From: Desulfuromonadaceae bacterium
GTDB taxonomy: Bacteria > Desulfobacterota > Desulfuromonadia > Geobacterales > Pseudopelobacteraceae
NCBI GenBank assembly: GCA_028683435.1
Contig: JAQUIG010000017.1
Span: 1 to 50,311, forward strand
Length of the DNA stretch: 50,311 nucleotides
Reading direction: 5' to 3'
Shown here: piece by piece, positions 1-6,870 of the stretch
Position numbering within the stretch: the stretch's first letter is position 1
Layout of the letters: each line of letters opens with the position of its first letter
Notes under the pieces: model-generated
The model's database searches: none
Seen by the model: the letters and a program-made list of their open reading frames with translations, nothing else
Told to the model about the DNA's origin: nothing
Made by a program: the position numbers and the translations under genes

Positions 1-340
1 CGCCGGTGACCATGATTGGCCCGAACTGGGCATGGTTGTACTCCGGGGCCACCGGCGAGGCCTGAAAGGTAACCCGCTTCCAGTCACAGCAGAGTTCCTC
101 GGCCAACAGCATCGGGAGCGAGGTATAGACCCCCTGCCCCATCTCGGATTTATTGACAATGATCGTCACGGACTCATCTGTCCCGATGCGCAGAAAGGCA
201 TTGGGGGCGAAGACTGCGTCACCGGCCGCGGCCGCATCACGAATGCCGAACGGGAGATGGCATGCCAGCAGCAGCCCGCCTCCGGCAAGGGCGCTGCTCT
301 TCATGAACTGTCTCCGGCTCATTTTAGTTCCCTCGCTCAT
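1..340 (-). CDS. Molybdopterin-binding oxidoreductase large subunit, N-terminal part (isoquinoline 1-oxidoreductase beta type)
   Basis: The gene is cut by the window edge; about 113 N-terminal codons are visible. The protein begins with a twin-arginine-like signal (MSRRQFMK, then a hydrophobic stretch), which indicates folded export with its cofactor. The mature start contains the segment [22 protein letters not shown], followed by [10 protein letters not shown], typical of the xanthine-dehydrogenase/isoquinoline 1-oxidoreductase beta family that binds the molybdenum cofactor. Its ATG overlaps the stop of the upstream 2Fe-2S subunit in an ATGA, so the two are translationally coupled; an internal ATG at 322 is a second possible start. 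By family knowledge the enzyme hydroxylates aldehydes or N-heterocycles. The substrate cannot be read from the sequence. Confidence 0.88.
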   Translation of the reverse strand, partial: MSEGTKMSRRQFMKSSALAGGGLLLACHLPFGIRDAAAAGDAVFAPNAFLRIGTDESVTIIVNKSEMGQGVYTSLPMLLAEELCCDWKRVTFQASPVAPEYNHAQFGPIMVTG

Positions 341-807
341 GGTTTTTTCCCTCCCTTCTTCGCCGGTTTCCCACTGACGGCATGGATCGCCTGTCGTATG
401 CGTCCATAAGTGCCGCAGCGGCACAGGTTGCCGCTCATGGCGCTGTCGATATCGGCGTCGGTCGGTTTCGGCTTCTTCTCCAGCAGCGCCACAGCGGACA
501 TGATCTGCCCCGGCTGGCAATAGCCGCATTGTGATACTTCCTCTGCCAGCCAGGCTTTTTTAACCAGGTGGTTATCCGGTATCCCCTCAATGGTGACCAC
601 CCTTTTCCCCTGCACGTCCCCCACCGGAGTTATACACGAGCGCTGAGGCGTGCCGTTAATATGGACCGTGCAGGCGCCGCACAGTCCTTCGCCACACCCG
701 AACTTGCTGCCGACCAATCCCAATTTTTCCCGCAGCACCCATAATAGCGGCGTATCTGGGTTGACATCTACCTGCCGCTCCTTCCCGTTGACGTTAAAAA
801 TAATCAT
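337..807 (-). CDS. 2Fe-2S subunit of a molybdenum hydroxylase (isoquinoline 1-oxidoreductase alpha type)
   Basis: This 156-aa protein carries the two iron-sulfur modules of the family. A plant-ferredoxin-like cluster site ([10 protein letters not shown] and a later Cys) sits in the N-terminal half, and the CGYCQPGQ / GNLCRCGTY pair binds the second cluster in the helical C-terminal domain. It passes electrons from the molybdenum site of the partner encoded immediately downstream. I chose the ATG at 807 because an AGGGGG ribosome-binding site precedes it; the reading frame stays open to 834 but without such a site. Both subunits probably come from the promoter at 871-898. No FAD subunit is visible, as is usual for the two-subunit branch of the family. 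Confidence 0.93.
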   Translation of the reverse strand: MIIFNVNGKERQVDVNPDTPLLWVLREKLGLVGSKFGCGEGLCGACTVHINGTPQRSCITPVGDVQGKRVVTIEGIPDNHLVKKAWLAEEVSQCGYCQPGQIMSAVALLEKKPKPTDADIDSAMSGNLCRCGTYGRIRQAIHAVSGKPAKKGGKKP

Positions 808-870
808 AATTTGCCCCCTTTCATTACTGGCCACTTTTTATGGACTGTATGGATTTAGAACTGAAATTAA

Positions 871-898
871 AGTATAGCTGTTTTTTTCTGTTTGTTAA
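871..898 (-). promoter_or_regulatory. Candidate sigma-70 promoter of the molybdenum hydroxylase operon
   Basis: On the minus strand a TTAACA -35 box and a TATACT -10 box are separated by 16 bases. The predicted start lies about 60 bases upstream of the ATG at 807. The call is based on sequence match only. Confidence 0.45.
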
Positions 899-957
899 GC
901 TGTCAACATGGCCGTATACACACTTACTTTTTGTCCAGATTCACATCCCTAAACGAC

Positions 958-987
958 AGATAGCCACATCTTTCGATGCGGCTATCT
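958..987. terminator. Stem-loop between the lipoprotein gene and the oxidoreductase operon
   Basis: An inverted repeat (AGATAGCC plus CATC, paired with GATG plus GGCTATCT around a TTTC loop) lies about 40 bases past the stop of the lipoprotein gene at 1030. The T-run on either side is poor, so it is a probable but weak terminator. Confidence 0.5.
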
Positions 988-1029
988 GTGTATACTTTGC
1001 CTGTTGTAATTGAAAACAGAGGGAAACAG

Positions 1030-1992
1030 CTACATCATCATCCCCCCGCTTCCCATCTGTACGGTGGCTGTTGCTGATTTAGTCGGGTCAGCAATACTGG
1101 TCGCTTTCACGAGAAACATCCCCTGTGCATTTGGTCCCGTGTAGAGTCCGCTGGTTGCATCAATAGTCCCACCGTTTGCGGTTACCACTGACCAGGTCAC
1201 GGGAGTATTTATACCAGTTGCGGTAAACTGTTGTTGTTGAGTTCCAGTTACCTGCATTTTTACGAGACTCGGAGTTATGGTTATGCCGCTAACCGGTGGC
1301 GTTGTAGGTGGCGTCACGACAATTCCCATTGTGCCGCCCGACATATTCCCCATCGCTCCCGAATATACGGCAGTACCAGCAGCAGTACCATTTACATACA
1401 TCATGGATACATTCCCGCTGGCATCGATAGACATTTTCACATCATCAAACATCCTATCCATGCCCTGGCCGATTACAATCGGCACCGTAATAGGGTCTAC
1501 CGTTGCAACTCCATATGCGTTCAGCAACTGTTGCATCTTTAGTTGCAAATGCTGCCGTGCCGTGCTCATGTTTCCAAAAATGGTGCCCATCTGCGTACCA
1601 TTCGGATTATTGTAAAAGGAATTCATGGATGACATGTTGGCAAAGGGCGCTGCATCCGCCACCATCAGGTGCGTCAGAGGGTTAATGTTAGCCGTACCCG
1701 GTCCGTTGCAAATTGAATAGAGCGTGCCGGCCCTAAGCATGTATGGAGCCGTTTTACCGCTGACATTGAACGAGAACGCGCCGCTTTGTGCATTGATCGA
1801 AGTGCTCATTTCGGGATTATTTGCTGAATCCTTCAAAAAGGCCAAGCCGCTCATTGGTGCTCCGCTCGATGCAACTCCGGAGACCGTAGGAGTACCTCCT
1901 CCGTCTCCGCCGCCCCCGCCGCACCCGTATAAAGTAAAAACGACTACCGCCAAGACCAGATATACCGCTCGTGATATTGTATTTGTTTTCAT
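1030..1992 (-). CDS. Secreted lipoprotein with C-terminal Ig-like domain
   Basis: This 320-aa protein has a hydrophobic signal and a lipobox ending in LYGC followed by a glycine run, so it should be a lipid-anchored envelope protein. Residues about 40-110 contain the motif VSGVASSGAPMSG, common at the start of carboxypeptidase-like or cell-surface repeats in Geobacter lipoproteins. The last ~85 residues (ITPSLVKMQVTGTQQQQF, then VTWSV, IDATSGLYT and VKATS) look like a bacterial Ig-like (Big) domain. The start at 1992 is preceded by GGAAGGAG. The gene follows an unusually long leader with a promoter, possible RNA structure and a terminator (2078-2299). Substrate and partners are unknown; a surface or adhesion role is inference. 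Confidence 0.85.
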   Translation of the reverse strand: MKTNTISRAVYLVLAVVVFTLYGCGGGGGDGGGTPTVSGVASSGAPMSGLAFLKDSANNPEMSTSINAQSGAFSFNVSGKTAPYMLRAGTLYSICNGPGTANINPLTHLMVADAAPFANMSSMNSFYNNPNGTQMGTIFGNMSTARQHLQLKMQQLLNAYGVATVDPITVPIVIGQGMDRMFDDVKMSIDASGNVSMMYVNGTAAGTAVYSGAMGNMSGGTMGIVVTPPTTPPVSGITITPSLVKMQVTGTQQQQFTATGINTPVTWSVVTANGGTIDATSGLYTGPNAQGMFLVKATSIADPTKSATATVQMGSGGMMM

Positions 1993-2077
1993 GGCATTCT
2001 CCTTCCGTTGGTTAAAGGTTGACAATAGGTTTCGGTTTCACCTCCAATAAACACCTCCTTTCTTCAACCGGCCAAAT

Positions 2078-2134
2078 AAAAAAGCCGGGTTATACGTTTG
2101 CAACCATACAGATGGTTTCAAACGGCAACCCGGC
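2078..2134 (-). terminator. Long-hairpin intrinsic terminator in the leader of the lipoprotein gene
   Basis: Read on the minus strand, GCCGGGTT pairs with AACCCGGC. Inside are two more helices (CGTTTG/CAAACG and ACCAT/ATGGT), and a run of six T follows. It lies 86 bases upstream of the lipoprotein ATG and downstream of the promoter at 2271-2299, so it could act as an attenuator. Alternatively it may simply end transcription from the DsrE-like gene at 2469. Its upstream arm, GCCGGGTTGCCG, resembles the 3' end of c-di-GMP (GEMM-I) aptamers. Confidence 0.75.
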
Positions 2135-2264
2135 TAGCTTGGAAAATAAGAAATGATTCGTAACACAACTGATATAAATGATCATATCCAGAGAAAGATA
2201 AAGTCAACCTTTCTCGCTTCCAAGTCCCGTTGGCTTTCCGACCCCTGATCGCTCAAGGTGTAGC
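2135..2264 (-). promoter_or_regulatory. Structured 5' leader, possible riboswitch or attenuator
   Basis: On the minus strand, between the promoter and the terminator, several pairings are possible. GAGAAAG pairs with CTTTCTC as a hairpin, GATAT with ATATC, and CTTGG with CCAAG, enclosing both hairpins. A CAAC segment could pair with the GTTG of the terminator arm, which would block the terminator. The 3' border resembles GEMM-I aptamers, but the conserved 5' half (GGCAAACC, GACGCAAAGCC) is not recognisable, so I do not assign a class. Confidence 0.35.
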
Positions 2265-2270
2265 AATTAA

Positions 2271-2299
2271 ATTCTATTGCCGGCAAAATTTATTGTCAA
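2271..2299 (-). promoter_or_regulatory. Sigma-70 promoter for the lipoprotein leader
   Basis: On the minus strand TTGACA and TAGAAT are separated by exactly 17 bases, close to consensus. The start point would be near 2264, giving a leader of about 270 bases before the ATG at 1992. Between 2300 and 2468 I see nothing recognisable. Confidence 0.65.
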
Positions 2300-2468
2300 C
2301 ATTTTCTTTTCTATTGGTTTCTCGTACATAATTTACTTGCACAAATGGCAACAACAAGATGCTTTCTGGTTAATGCGGGGCCGTTATGCAGGCAGATGAG
2401 TTCCCGTTTACCCAGCGTCGCTGCAAGGTCGGTATACTGGGCGGAGATTCCGACAGGTTTTGTTCATT

Positions 2469-2936
2469 TCAATTGATGGCTATCGTGGCATATCCCTTGT
2501 TCTGGTAGCCGATCAGCGAATAGAAGCCGTTGGTGACCAGCTTGACCTCCGGGATAAGCCCCGCCGGATCGGTCTTGAAGATACGCATAGCCACTGCACA
2601 CGCCTCAAAGCGTACACCATTCTTTTTCAGGGTCCGCAGCAGCCCGAACGCCTCCTCATCGAGCGCCGCCACCGTCAGCAGCCGCACCCCCGGGCCGCGG
2701 AAGGCAACTATCATTTTCGGCTTGACCCCCAGGGCGACCATCCCATCTAAGGTTTCGTTGATGACTCTGAGGTTGAACACCAGCTTTTCGAGATCTGGTA
2801 CCCGCACATCGAAAATAACTTTGGCGCTCTTCAACCCGGCCAGCGCCTCGCAATCATCCGCTTTCTGCGCGGCGTGAAGCAGAGGGGAACAGGCCAGTAT
2901 GAACAGTGCAACGAGCATAAATAAACGTGTGTACAT
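2469..2936 (-). CDS. Exported DsrE/DsrF-like protein
   Basis: This 155-aa protein starts with a signal peptide (MYTRLFMLVALFILACSPLLHA). The mature part has the layout of the DsrE fold: KVIFDVRVPD, then a helix, then KMIVAFRGPGVRLLT, and a final segment containing KKNGVRFEACAVAM. Periplasmic DsrE-like proteins of this kind are common in sulfur- and metal-metabolising bacteria, with no settled function. I placed the start at the ATG with AGGAGG about ten bases upstream; the same frame stays open much further upstream, but that stretch overlaps degraded signalling genes and is not credible coding sequence. Confidence 0.75.
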   Translation of the reverse strand: MYTRLFMLVALFILACSPLLHAAQKADDCEALAGLKSAKVIFDVRVPDLEKLVFNLRVINETLDGMVALGVKPKMIVAFRGPGVRLLTVAALDEEAFGLLRTLKKNGVRFEACAVAMRIFKTDPAGLIPEVKLVTNGFYSLIGYQNKGYATIAIN

Positions 2937-3003
2937 GGCGTACCTTCCTCCTTTGGTATAGCTTGGTATTCGAGTATAGCGCGTATTTTCGGTTTGTGGA
3001 GTA

Positions 3004-3303
3004 TCAGCACACGCTATGTCCGGCATTTTTTTCAGCGACCTCCGGAAAATGCTGCACGAGACAGGTCGGGCAGATGCCGTGATTGAAGAGTGCTTCGGTG
3101 TGATCGGAGATGTAGGCCTCCAGCTGCTGCCAGGAATCACTGTCATTGCGGATGCTTTTGCAGTACATGCAGATGGGAATGATCCCTTCAAGTTGTTTGA
3201 CACGGGCAAGAGCCTCTTCCAGCTCTTCATTCTTGTGAGCCAGCAGATCCCGTTGCTCCCTGACGAGGTCACTACGCTTTTTAAGTTCAATATAGAGAGG
3301 CAC
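3004..3303 (-). pseudogene. Response-regulator output fragment with CxxC-type C-terminal motif
   Basis: The 99-aa frame consists of a coiled-coil (EQRDLLAHKNEELEEALARV) followed by KQLEGIIPICMYCKSIRND, SWQQLEAYISDH and GICPTC. This module is the usual C-terminal end of many deltaproteobacterial response regulators and PAS proteins. Here it lacks any receiver domain. Its 5' side runs into an oppositely oriented chemotaxis-receptor fragment at about 3300, so it is a remnant. The receiver fragment at 3696-3945 on the same strand may be the other half of the original gene; that link is inference. Confidence 0.7.
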
Positions 3304-3533
3304 TTCAGGATATCCTGCAGCAGATCAATGATGTCGCCATGCAGGTCAATCAAATCGCCACCGCTGCCGAGGAACAGACCGCAACCACCAGCGAGATATC
3401 CAGCAACATGATGCAGATTACCGAAGTTGTCCAGCAGACATCAGGAGGGGCTCATGAATCCGCCACTGCAGCGACACAACTGAATGGCAACGCCTAAGAG
3501 CTGCAGAGGTTGGTGAGGCAGTTCAAGCTGTAG
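3300..3533 (+). pseudogene. Methyl-accepting chemotaxis protein, C-terminal fragment with in-frame stop
   Basis: Plus-strand translation from about 3300 gives ALQDILQQINDVAMQVNQI, then ATAAEEQTATTSEISSNM and ITEVVQQTSGGA, ending in [11 protein letters not shown] and a stop at 3531-3533. This is the classical last part of a chemotaxis receptor's signalling hairpin. A TAA at 3495-3497 interrupts the frame just before ELQRLV, and there is no start. It is a dead fragment, lying tail to tail with the inverted receptor fragment at 3550-3720. Confidence 0.8.
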
Positions 3534-3549
3534 GGTGAACCGGCGCGCA

Positions 3550-3720
3550 ACTGACAACGGCGAAACCACGCCCCTGCTCACCAGCACGGGCAGCTTCGAT
3601 GGCGGCATTCAGCGCCAGGAGGTTTGTCTGGTCGGCGATATCTTCAATGGTACCGATAATGGCGCCGATCTGGTCGCTGCGCGCCCCCAGGCTTTCTACT
3701 GTTTTGGCCGATTTTCCGAC
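3550..3720 (-). pseudogene. Methyl-accepting chemotaxis protein, signalling-tip fragment (inverted)
   Basis: The minus strand encodes [12 protein letters not shown], then [20 protein letters not shown] and [12 protein letters not shown]. This is the highly conserved hairpin tip of chemotaxis receptors that contacts CheA and CheW. The frame breaks right after FAVV, where DEVRKLAER would normally follow. On its 5' side it is fused to the receiver fragment, overlapping it in another frame. Together with the plus-strand fragment at 3300-3533 it looks like one receptor gene broken by a deletion and an inversion. Confidence 0.8.
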
Positions 3721-3945
3721 AGGGCCCGGTGATACTCGAGGGCTCGCTGCACCGTCAGCTGGAGAGTATCCGGTTTGAATGGTTTTTCAAGGTAATCGCA
3801 CGCCCCCGGACGCTGTGACCACTGCAAAGCCAAAGTGTTTGAGGTAACCGCCGAGGACGAGCAGCGAGGTTTCATCGTCATCAACAATGAGTATTACAGG
3901 CGGATTCGTAGCCGCTCTATCTTCGACAGGCACTATAGTTGACAT
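3696..3945 (-). pseudogene. Response-regulator receiver domain, internally deleted and frameshifted
   Basis: From an ATG at 3945 the minus strand encodes a receiver start, VILIVDDDETSLLVLGGYLKHF then GFAVVTASG, including the acidic DDD pocket. After about 50 codons the frame shifts, and another frame continues with [20 protein letters not shown], the end of a receiver. The middle, including the phospho-accepting Asp, is missing, so it cannot work as a receiver. It ends within the receptor-tip fragment. Confidence 0.75.
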
Positions 3946-4005
3946 ATTACCTTTGGTAATAAACAAAACGCCCTTTGTAAAGGAGTTTGATGACCAGCCT
4001 CTTTC

Positions 4006-4536
4006 CTACCCGTTCTTGAAAACTGTCTCGAACGTTTCAGCACCAACATTTATATACAGGTTTCCGTCTGTTATCGTGGCCGACCAGCTTATGGAGCGAT
4101 CCAGCGTGGCTGCCAGACCGTTGATAAAAGCCTGATCGAAGCGTATTATCGACAGGTTGGATACCCCTGCAAGCTTGGGCAGGTGCTGCTGTTCCCAGTT
4201 GGGCAAAGCCCTGCCGCAGGCGATGAGGACTACCCGTTCTGCATGGCGGCCTGCCTTGACGACACGGTCCGCCTCCGGCAGCCCGACTTCCACCCACAGA
4301 AGCACCCGATCATCCGGACCCTTCACCCATAGATCAGGCTCATCTCCGGCACTGATACCTCTGGTGAAGGTCAGTTCAGGTTCGTAGAAGAGTGCATACG
4401 CCAGCAGCCTGGCGACAAGGCGCTCTTCAGTTTCCGATGGGTGACGGGCAACTGTCGCCTGCAATGACTCGTAAACTCCACGGTCAACATCCGAGAGTTG
4501 AATCTTGACCCGGTATATGGTTGATGGTAATGCCAT
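4006..4536 (-). CDS. yaeQ: YaeQ family protein
   Basis: This 176-aa protein is close to the usual ~180 residues of YaeQ. Recognisable family segments are the N-terminal MALPSTIYRVKIQLSDVDRG, the stretch ETEERLVARLLAYALF, and GDEPDLWVKG and LWVEVGLPEADRV in the core. The fold is related to PD-(D/E)XK nucleases; the conserved D and E of EPDLW and WVEVG fit that, but no biochemical activity is established. The ATG at 4536 has AAGGA upstream and matches the family N-terminus; the frame extends further 5' without support. It is the first clearly intact gene to the right of the degraded signalling block. Confidence 0.88.
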   Translation of the reverse strand: MALPSTIYRVKIQLSDVDRGVYESLQATVARHPSETEERLVARLLAYALFYEPELTFTRGISAGDEPDLWVKGPDDRVLLWVEVGLPEADRVVKAGRHAERVVLIACGRALPNWEQQHLPKLAGVSNLSIIRFDQAFINGLAATLDRSISWSATITDGNLYINVGAETFETVFKNG

Positions 4537-4611
4537 GTGGGGTTTTCCTTTAGAGTTGCCATACAGGCTGTTTTCATCAACCACCTGTATCAGACAAACA
4601 GAACTTTATAT

Positions 4612-4646
4612 AAAAAAGCCGACCTTGTATAGGGCCGGCTTTTTTG
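4612..4646. terminator. Bidirectional terminator between HU and yaeQ
   Basis: AAAAAAGCCG and CGGCTTTTTT form a hairpin with flanking A and T runs on both sides. In the minus direction it ends the HU transcript about 60 bases past the stop. Confidence 0.8.
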
Positions 4647-4708
4647 ATTTCGAATTTTTTATAGGCTAAAGCTCCGTTGCGAAGAAAGCTCTTACTCTTG
4701 CCATACAC

Positions 4709-4975
4709 CTATAACCCCTTCAGATCCTTACCTGCTGAAAACTTACCGCTTTTGGATGCAGCGATCTGGAGTTCTGCGCCGGTCTGCGGGTTACGGCCTT
4801 TACGGGCGGCTCGTTCAGACACACTGAAGGTACCGAAGCCAGGAAAAGTGATCTTGTCATCTGCTTTAAGCACCTCTATTACGGTGCCTACGAATGCGTC
4901 TACGACTTCGGCAGCTGCAGCTTTAGTAAGTCCTGTTTTTCCAGCTACCGACGCTACAAATTCAGCTTTTGTCAT
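4709..4975 (-). CDS. hup: DNA-binding protein HU
   Basis: This 88-aa protein matches the HU family over its whole length. It begins with MTKAEFVASVAGKTGLTK, the dimer core includes FVGTVIEVLKADDKITFPGFG, and the DNA-binding arm contains RKGRNPQTG followed by the C-terminal basic stretch FSAGKDLK. HU bends and compacts DNA as a dimer. The ATG at 4975 has an AAGGAG site six bases upstream. It is monocistronic, with its own terminator at 4612-4646. Like other Geobacter genomes this one may have several HU paralogues, so I give only the general symbol. Confidence 0.95.
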   Translation of the reverse strand: MTKAEFVASVAGKTGLTKAAAAEVVDAFVGTVIEVLKADDKITFPGFGTFSVSERAARKGRNPQTGAELQIAASKSGKFSAGKDLKGL

Positions 4976-5135
4976 ACATTTCTCCTTTGGTATTGTATTA
5001 GCATGTAAAGTGCCCGGTCGATGATGCCACTGCCAAACCTGATATGCTTTGCCACATCGGATGACATGTCTGCGACTCAATAATTACGGATCCCTATCAG
5101 TTCTCTATCCAGCATACGTTTTACACTCTGATTCC

Positions 5136-5183
5136 AAAAAAAACAAGAGGTTAAGCTGACTGGCTTAACCTCTTGTTTTTTTT
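5136..5183. terminator. Perfect 20-bp inverted repeat, bidirectional terminator
   Basis: Two perfectly matching 20-base arms (eight A, then CAAGAGGTTAAG) flank an 8-base loop, with A/T runs at both ends. It fits a very strong bidirectional terminator, but neither neighbouring reading frame clearly needs it, which suggests its original gene has been lost. The rest of 4976-5341 shows no convincing gene. Confidence 0.7.
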
Positions 5184-5341
5184 GAGCTGGAAATGAGATC
5201 AAAAAGTACTGAACAAATAAATAGTTACGCATTACTAACATGTTGTCCAAAACATCAACCCTTCCGAAAAACGTGTACAGCGGTCGCTGAACAATTTTAC
5301 CGACTTTACAGGTAAAAACATTTCGTATACTTGTCGTTCCT

Positions 5342-5515
5342 TCAGGGTTTGTCAGGGAGATCACCACATGCTCTGGGTTCAGTGACGAACAGGTCTACAC
5401 CACGCTTGAAAACCGGATGAAGTGCGGTCGCTGCAATGTCGGTAATGTCTATGTCTGCAAGGATGGCCCGGTCTTTACCGCCAAGCAGATCAAGGCAATG
5501 CCGATGGAGTTCTGA
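5342..5515 (+). pseudogene. 3' remnant of a PyrK/sulfhydrogenase-gamma-type flavin electron-transfer subunit
   Basis: The frame reads GFVREITTCSGFSDEQVYTT, LENRMKCGRCNVGNVYVCKD and GPVFTAKQIKAMPMEF before a TGA. The MKCG..C......VCKDGPVF pattern is the 2Fe-2S binding tail found in PyrK-like, sulfhydrogenase gamma and anaerobic sulfite reductase B subunits. Only about 58 codons remain; the FAD and NAD domains are absent and no start is visible. The next gene begins two bases after its stop, so this fragment probably was the upstream member of an operon now represented by the RHH, radical SAM and MoaE-like genes. Confidence 0.6.
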
Positions 5516-5516
5516 A

Positions 5517-5741
5517 ATGGATACAACCAGAAAAAGATGTAAAACAAAAACAGTAAAACGCAGAACAAAAACTGACAAGTGCGCGATGTCAAGTGTCATC
5601 ACAGTACGTATCTCAGATGAGGAGAAAGAACGCATTAGCAAAATAATGATGACTATGGATATAAAGCACTACTCTGATGTTATGAGAATGGCCTTGGATA
5701 TGATTGGGCCAAAGATTGATTATACTCAGGCCAGCATGTAA
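5517..5741 (+). CDS. Small ribbon-helix-helix-like protein
   Basis: This 74-aa protein has a very basic N-terminus (RKRCKTKTVKRRTK) followed by SSVITVRISDEEKERI and SKIMMTMDIKHYSDVMRMAL. A strand followed by two helices of this kind is typical of CopG/Arc-type ribbon-helix-helix DNA-binding proteins. The ATG at 5517 has a GGAG site seven bases upstream. Its TAA overlaps the ATG of the radical SAM gene (TAATG), so the two are coupled. No toxin partner is next to it; a regulator of this small cluster is a reasonable inference. Confidence 0.65.
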   Translation: MDTTRKRCKTKTVKRRTKTDKCAMSSVITVRISDEEKERISKIMMTMDIKHYSDVMRMALDMIGPKIDYTQASM

Positions 5742-6472
5742 TGAAAAAAACCAGTTCCAAAAATAGCCCTACTGAAACGGGTATGTTTATTTCCGCTTTA
5801 CGTGATTTTCCAACCAAGTTATTTGTTGAAACAACTACCCGCTGTAATCTCAACTGCTTTATGTGTGTGAAACAGAACAGAGGAAGCGAAGTTAGTGAAG
5901 GTGATTTTTCACCAGAACTATTCTTGCAGTTGGAAGCTGCATTCCCGAACATTGAAGCGCTAATTCTCAACGGTATCGGTGAGCCGTTACTAAACACTCA
6001 TCTTGAGTCGTTCATACGCAAGGCGAAAAAATTAATGCCGGTATCAGGATGGATCGGCTTTCAGTCAAATGGCGTGCTGATGACGAACCTTCGCGCTGTA
6101 TCTTTGATTGGCGCTGGTCTTGACAAGGTTTGTATTTCTGTAGATGCTATTGTTCCTGAACATTTCAGGAAACTACGTGGGGGTGGGAATGTAGAGGCCG
6201 TTGAAACGGCTTTATCAGCCTTAAACGATGCAAAGTGTATGTGTAATCGGCCTGATGTAAAAATAGGCATCGAGTTCGTAGCGATGAAAAATAATATCAG
6301 CGAACTTCCGGCAACTCTCGACTGGGCAGCCAGCCGCGGGGTAAGTTTTGCCATAGTCACTCATGTGCTCCCCTACGATGAACGGCACGCAGGAAATATG
6401 AACGCTTTAAGATTGAGAAGAGCGGAGTTTCCCACTGCACAGGCCTTCCCAGAGAGGCTAAAGGACAATTAA
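5741..6472 (+). CDS. Radical SAM protein, probably C-terminally truncated
   Basis: The 243-aa product has the radical SAM cysteine motif CNLNCFMC (CxxxCxxC) near residue 35, the GIGEPLL segment that contacts SAM, and later strands of the partial TIM barrel (WIGFQSNGVLM, LDKVCISVDA, IGIEFVAMKNN). Relatives of this type are longer and often carry an auxiliary cluster domain at the C-terminus, which is missing here. After THVLPYDERHAG the sequence turns basic and ends. In another frame the same stretch reads KYERFKIEKSGVSHCTGLPR and runs straight into the next gene, consistent with a deletion plus frameshift. Activity is therefore doubtful. Confidence 0.75.
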   Translation: MKKTSSKNSPTETGMFISALRDFPTKLFVETTTRCNLNCFMCVKQNRGSEVSEGDFSPELFLQLEAAFPNIEALILNGIGEPLLNTHLESFIRKAKKLMPVSGWIGFQSNGVLMTNLRAVSLIGAGLDKVCISVDAIVPEHFRKLRGGGNVEAVETALSALNDAKCMCNRPDVKIGIEFVAMKNNISELPATLDWAASRGVSFAIVTHVLPYDERHAGNMNALRLRRAEFPTAQAFPERLKDN

Positions 6473-6474
6473 AA

Positions 6475-6870
6475 ATGATTACCGCATTCAGTACGATGCA
6501 AAATTTTGATTACTTAGAACTTTACCGCACTTTTCTTAAATCAGAAACCGATTGTACCGGTACGGTGGTACTGCATCACGGCCTGGTGAAGCGGCCGGGA
6601 AAAAAGGTCTCTGACTTTTCAATTGTAGAGCTGCAGTCTATTGTCGCCGATGTAGATACCCATTTGGCTAATATTGCCCACCAAGCGAAGGAACGGTTCA
6701 ATCTCAATCAGGTACTTGTTGTGCACCGGCTCGGATCTCTTTGCGCCGGTGATTCAGTGCTTCTGGCAATAGTTTCAGGCAAGACTCGTGACCGATGTTT
6801 CACCGCCTGCTCATGGATTGTAGACGAGATTAAACGAGAAGAGTTTATAGATTTAACTGAGCACCCCTGA
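6475..6870 (+). CDS. MoaE-like (molybdopterin synthase large-subunit-like) protein
   Basis: This 131-aa protein follows the MoaE layout: TGTVVLHHGLVKR near residue 30, a helix ending AKERFNLNQVLVVHRLGSL, then AGDSVLLAIVSGKTRDRCF and ACSWIVDEIKREEF. MoaE inserts sulfur into precursor Z using two C-terminal lysines. Here the lysine of DEIK is kept, but the usual PxWKKE segment with the second lysine is replaced by FIDLTEHP. It may be a divergent or inactive member. It starts two bases after the radical SAM stop, so the two were probably one operon. Confidence 0.7.
   Translation: MITAFSTMQNFDYLELYRTFLKSETDCTGTVVLHHGLVKRPGKKVSDFSIVELQSIVADVDTHLANIAHQAKERFNLNQVLVVHRLGSLCAGDSVLLAIVSGKTRDRCFTACSWIVDEIKREEFIDLTEHP

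Noticed and set aside
2078-2264. Confident assignment as a GEMM-I c-di-GMP riboswitch
   Set aside because: Only the 3' border resembles GEMM-I; the conserved GGCAAACC and GACGCAAAGCC parts are not present.
5077-5367. Minus-strand open frame of 96 codons
   Set aside because: It runs through the perfect inverted repeat at 5136-5183 and has no ribosome-binding site or protein-like pattern.
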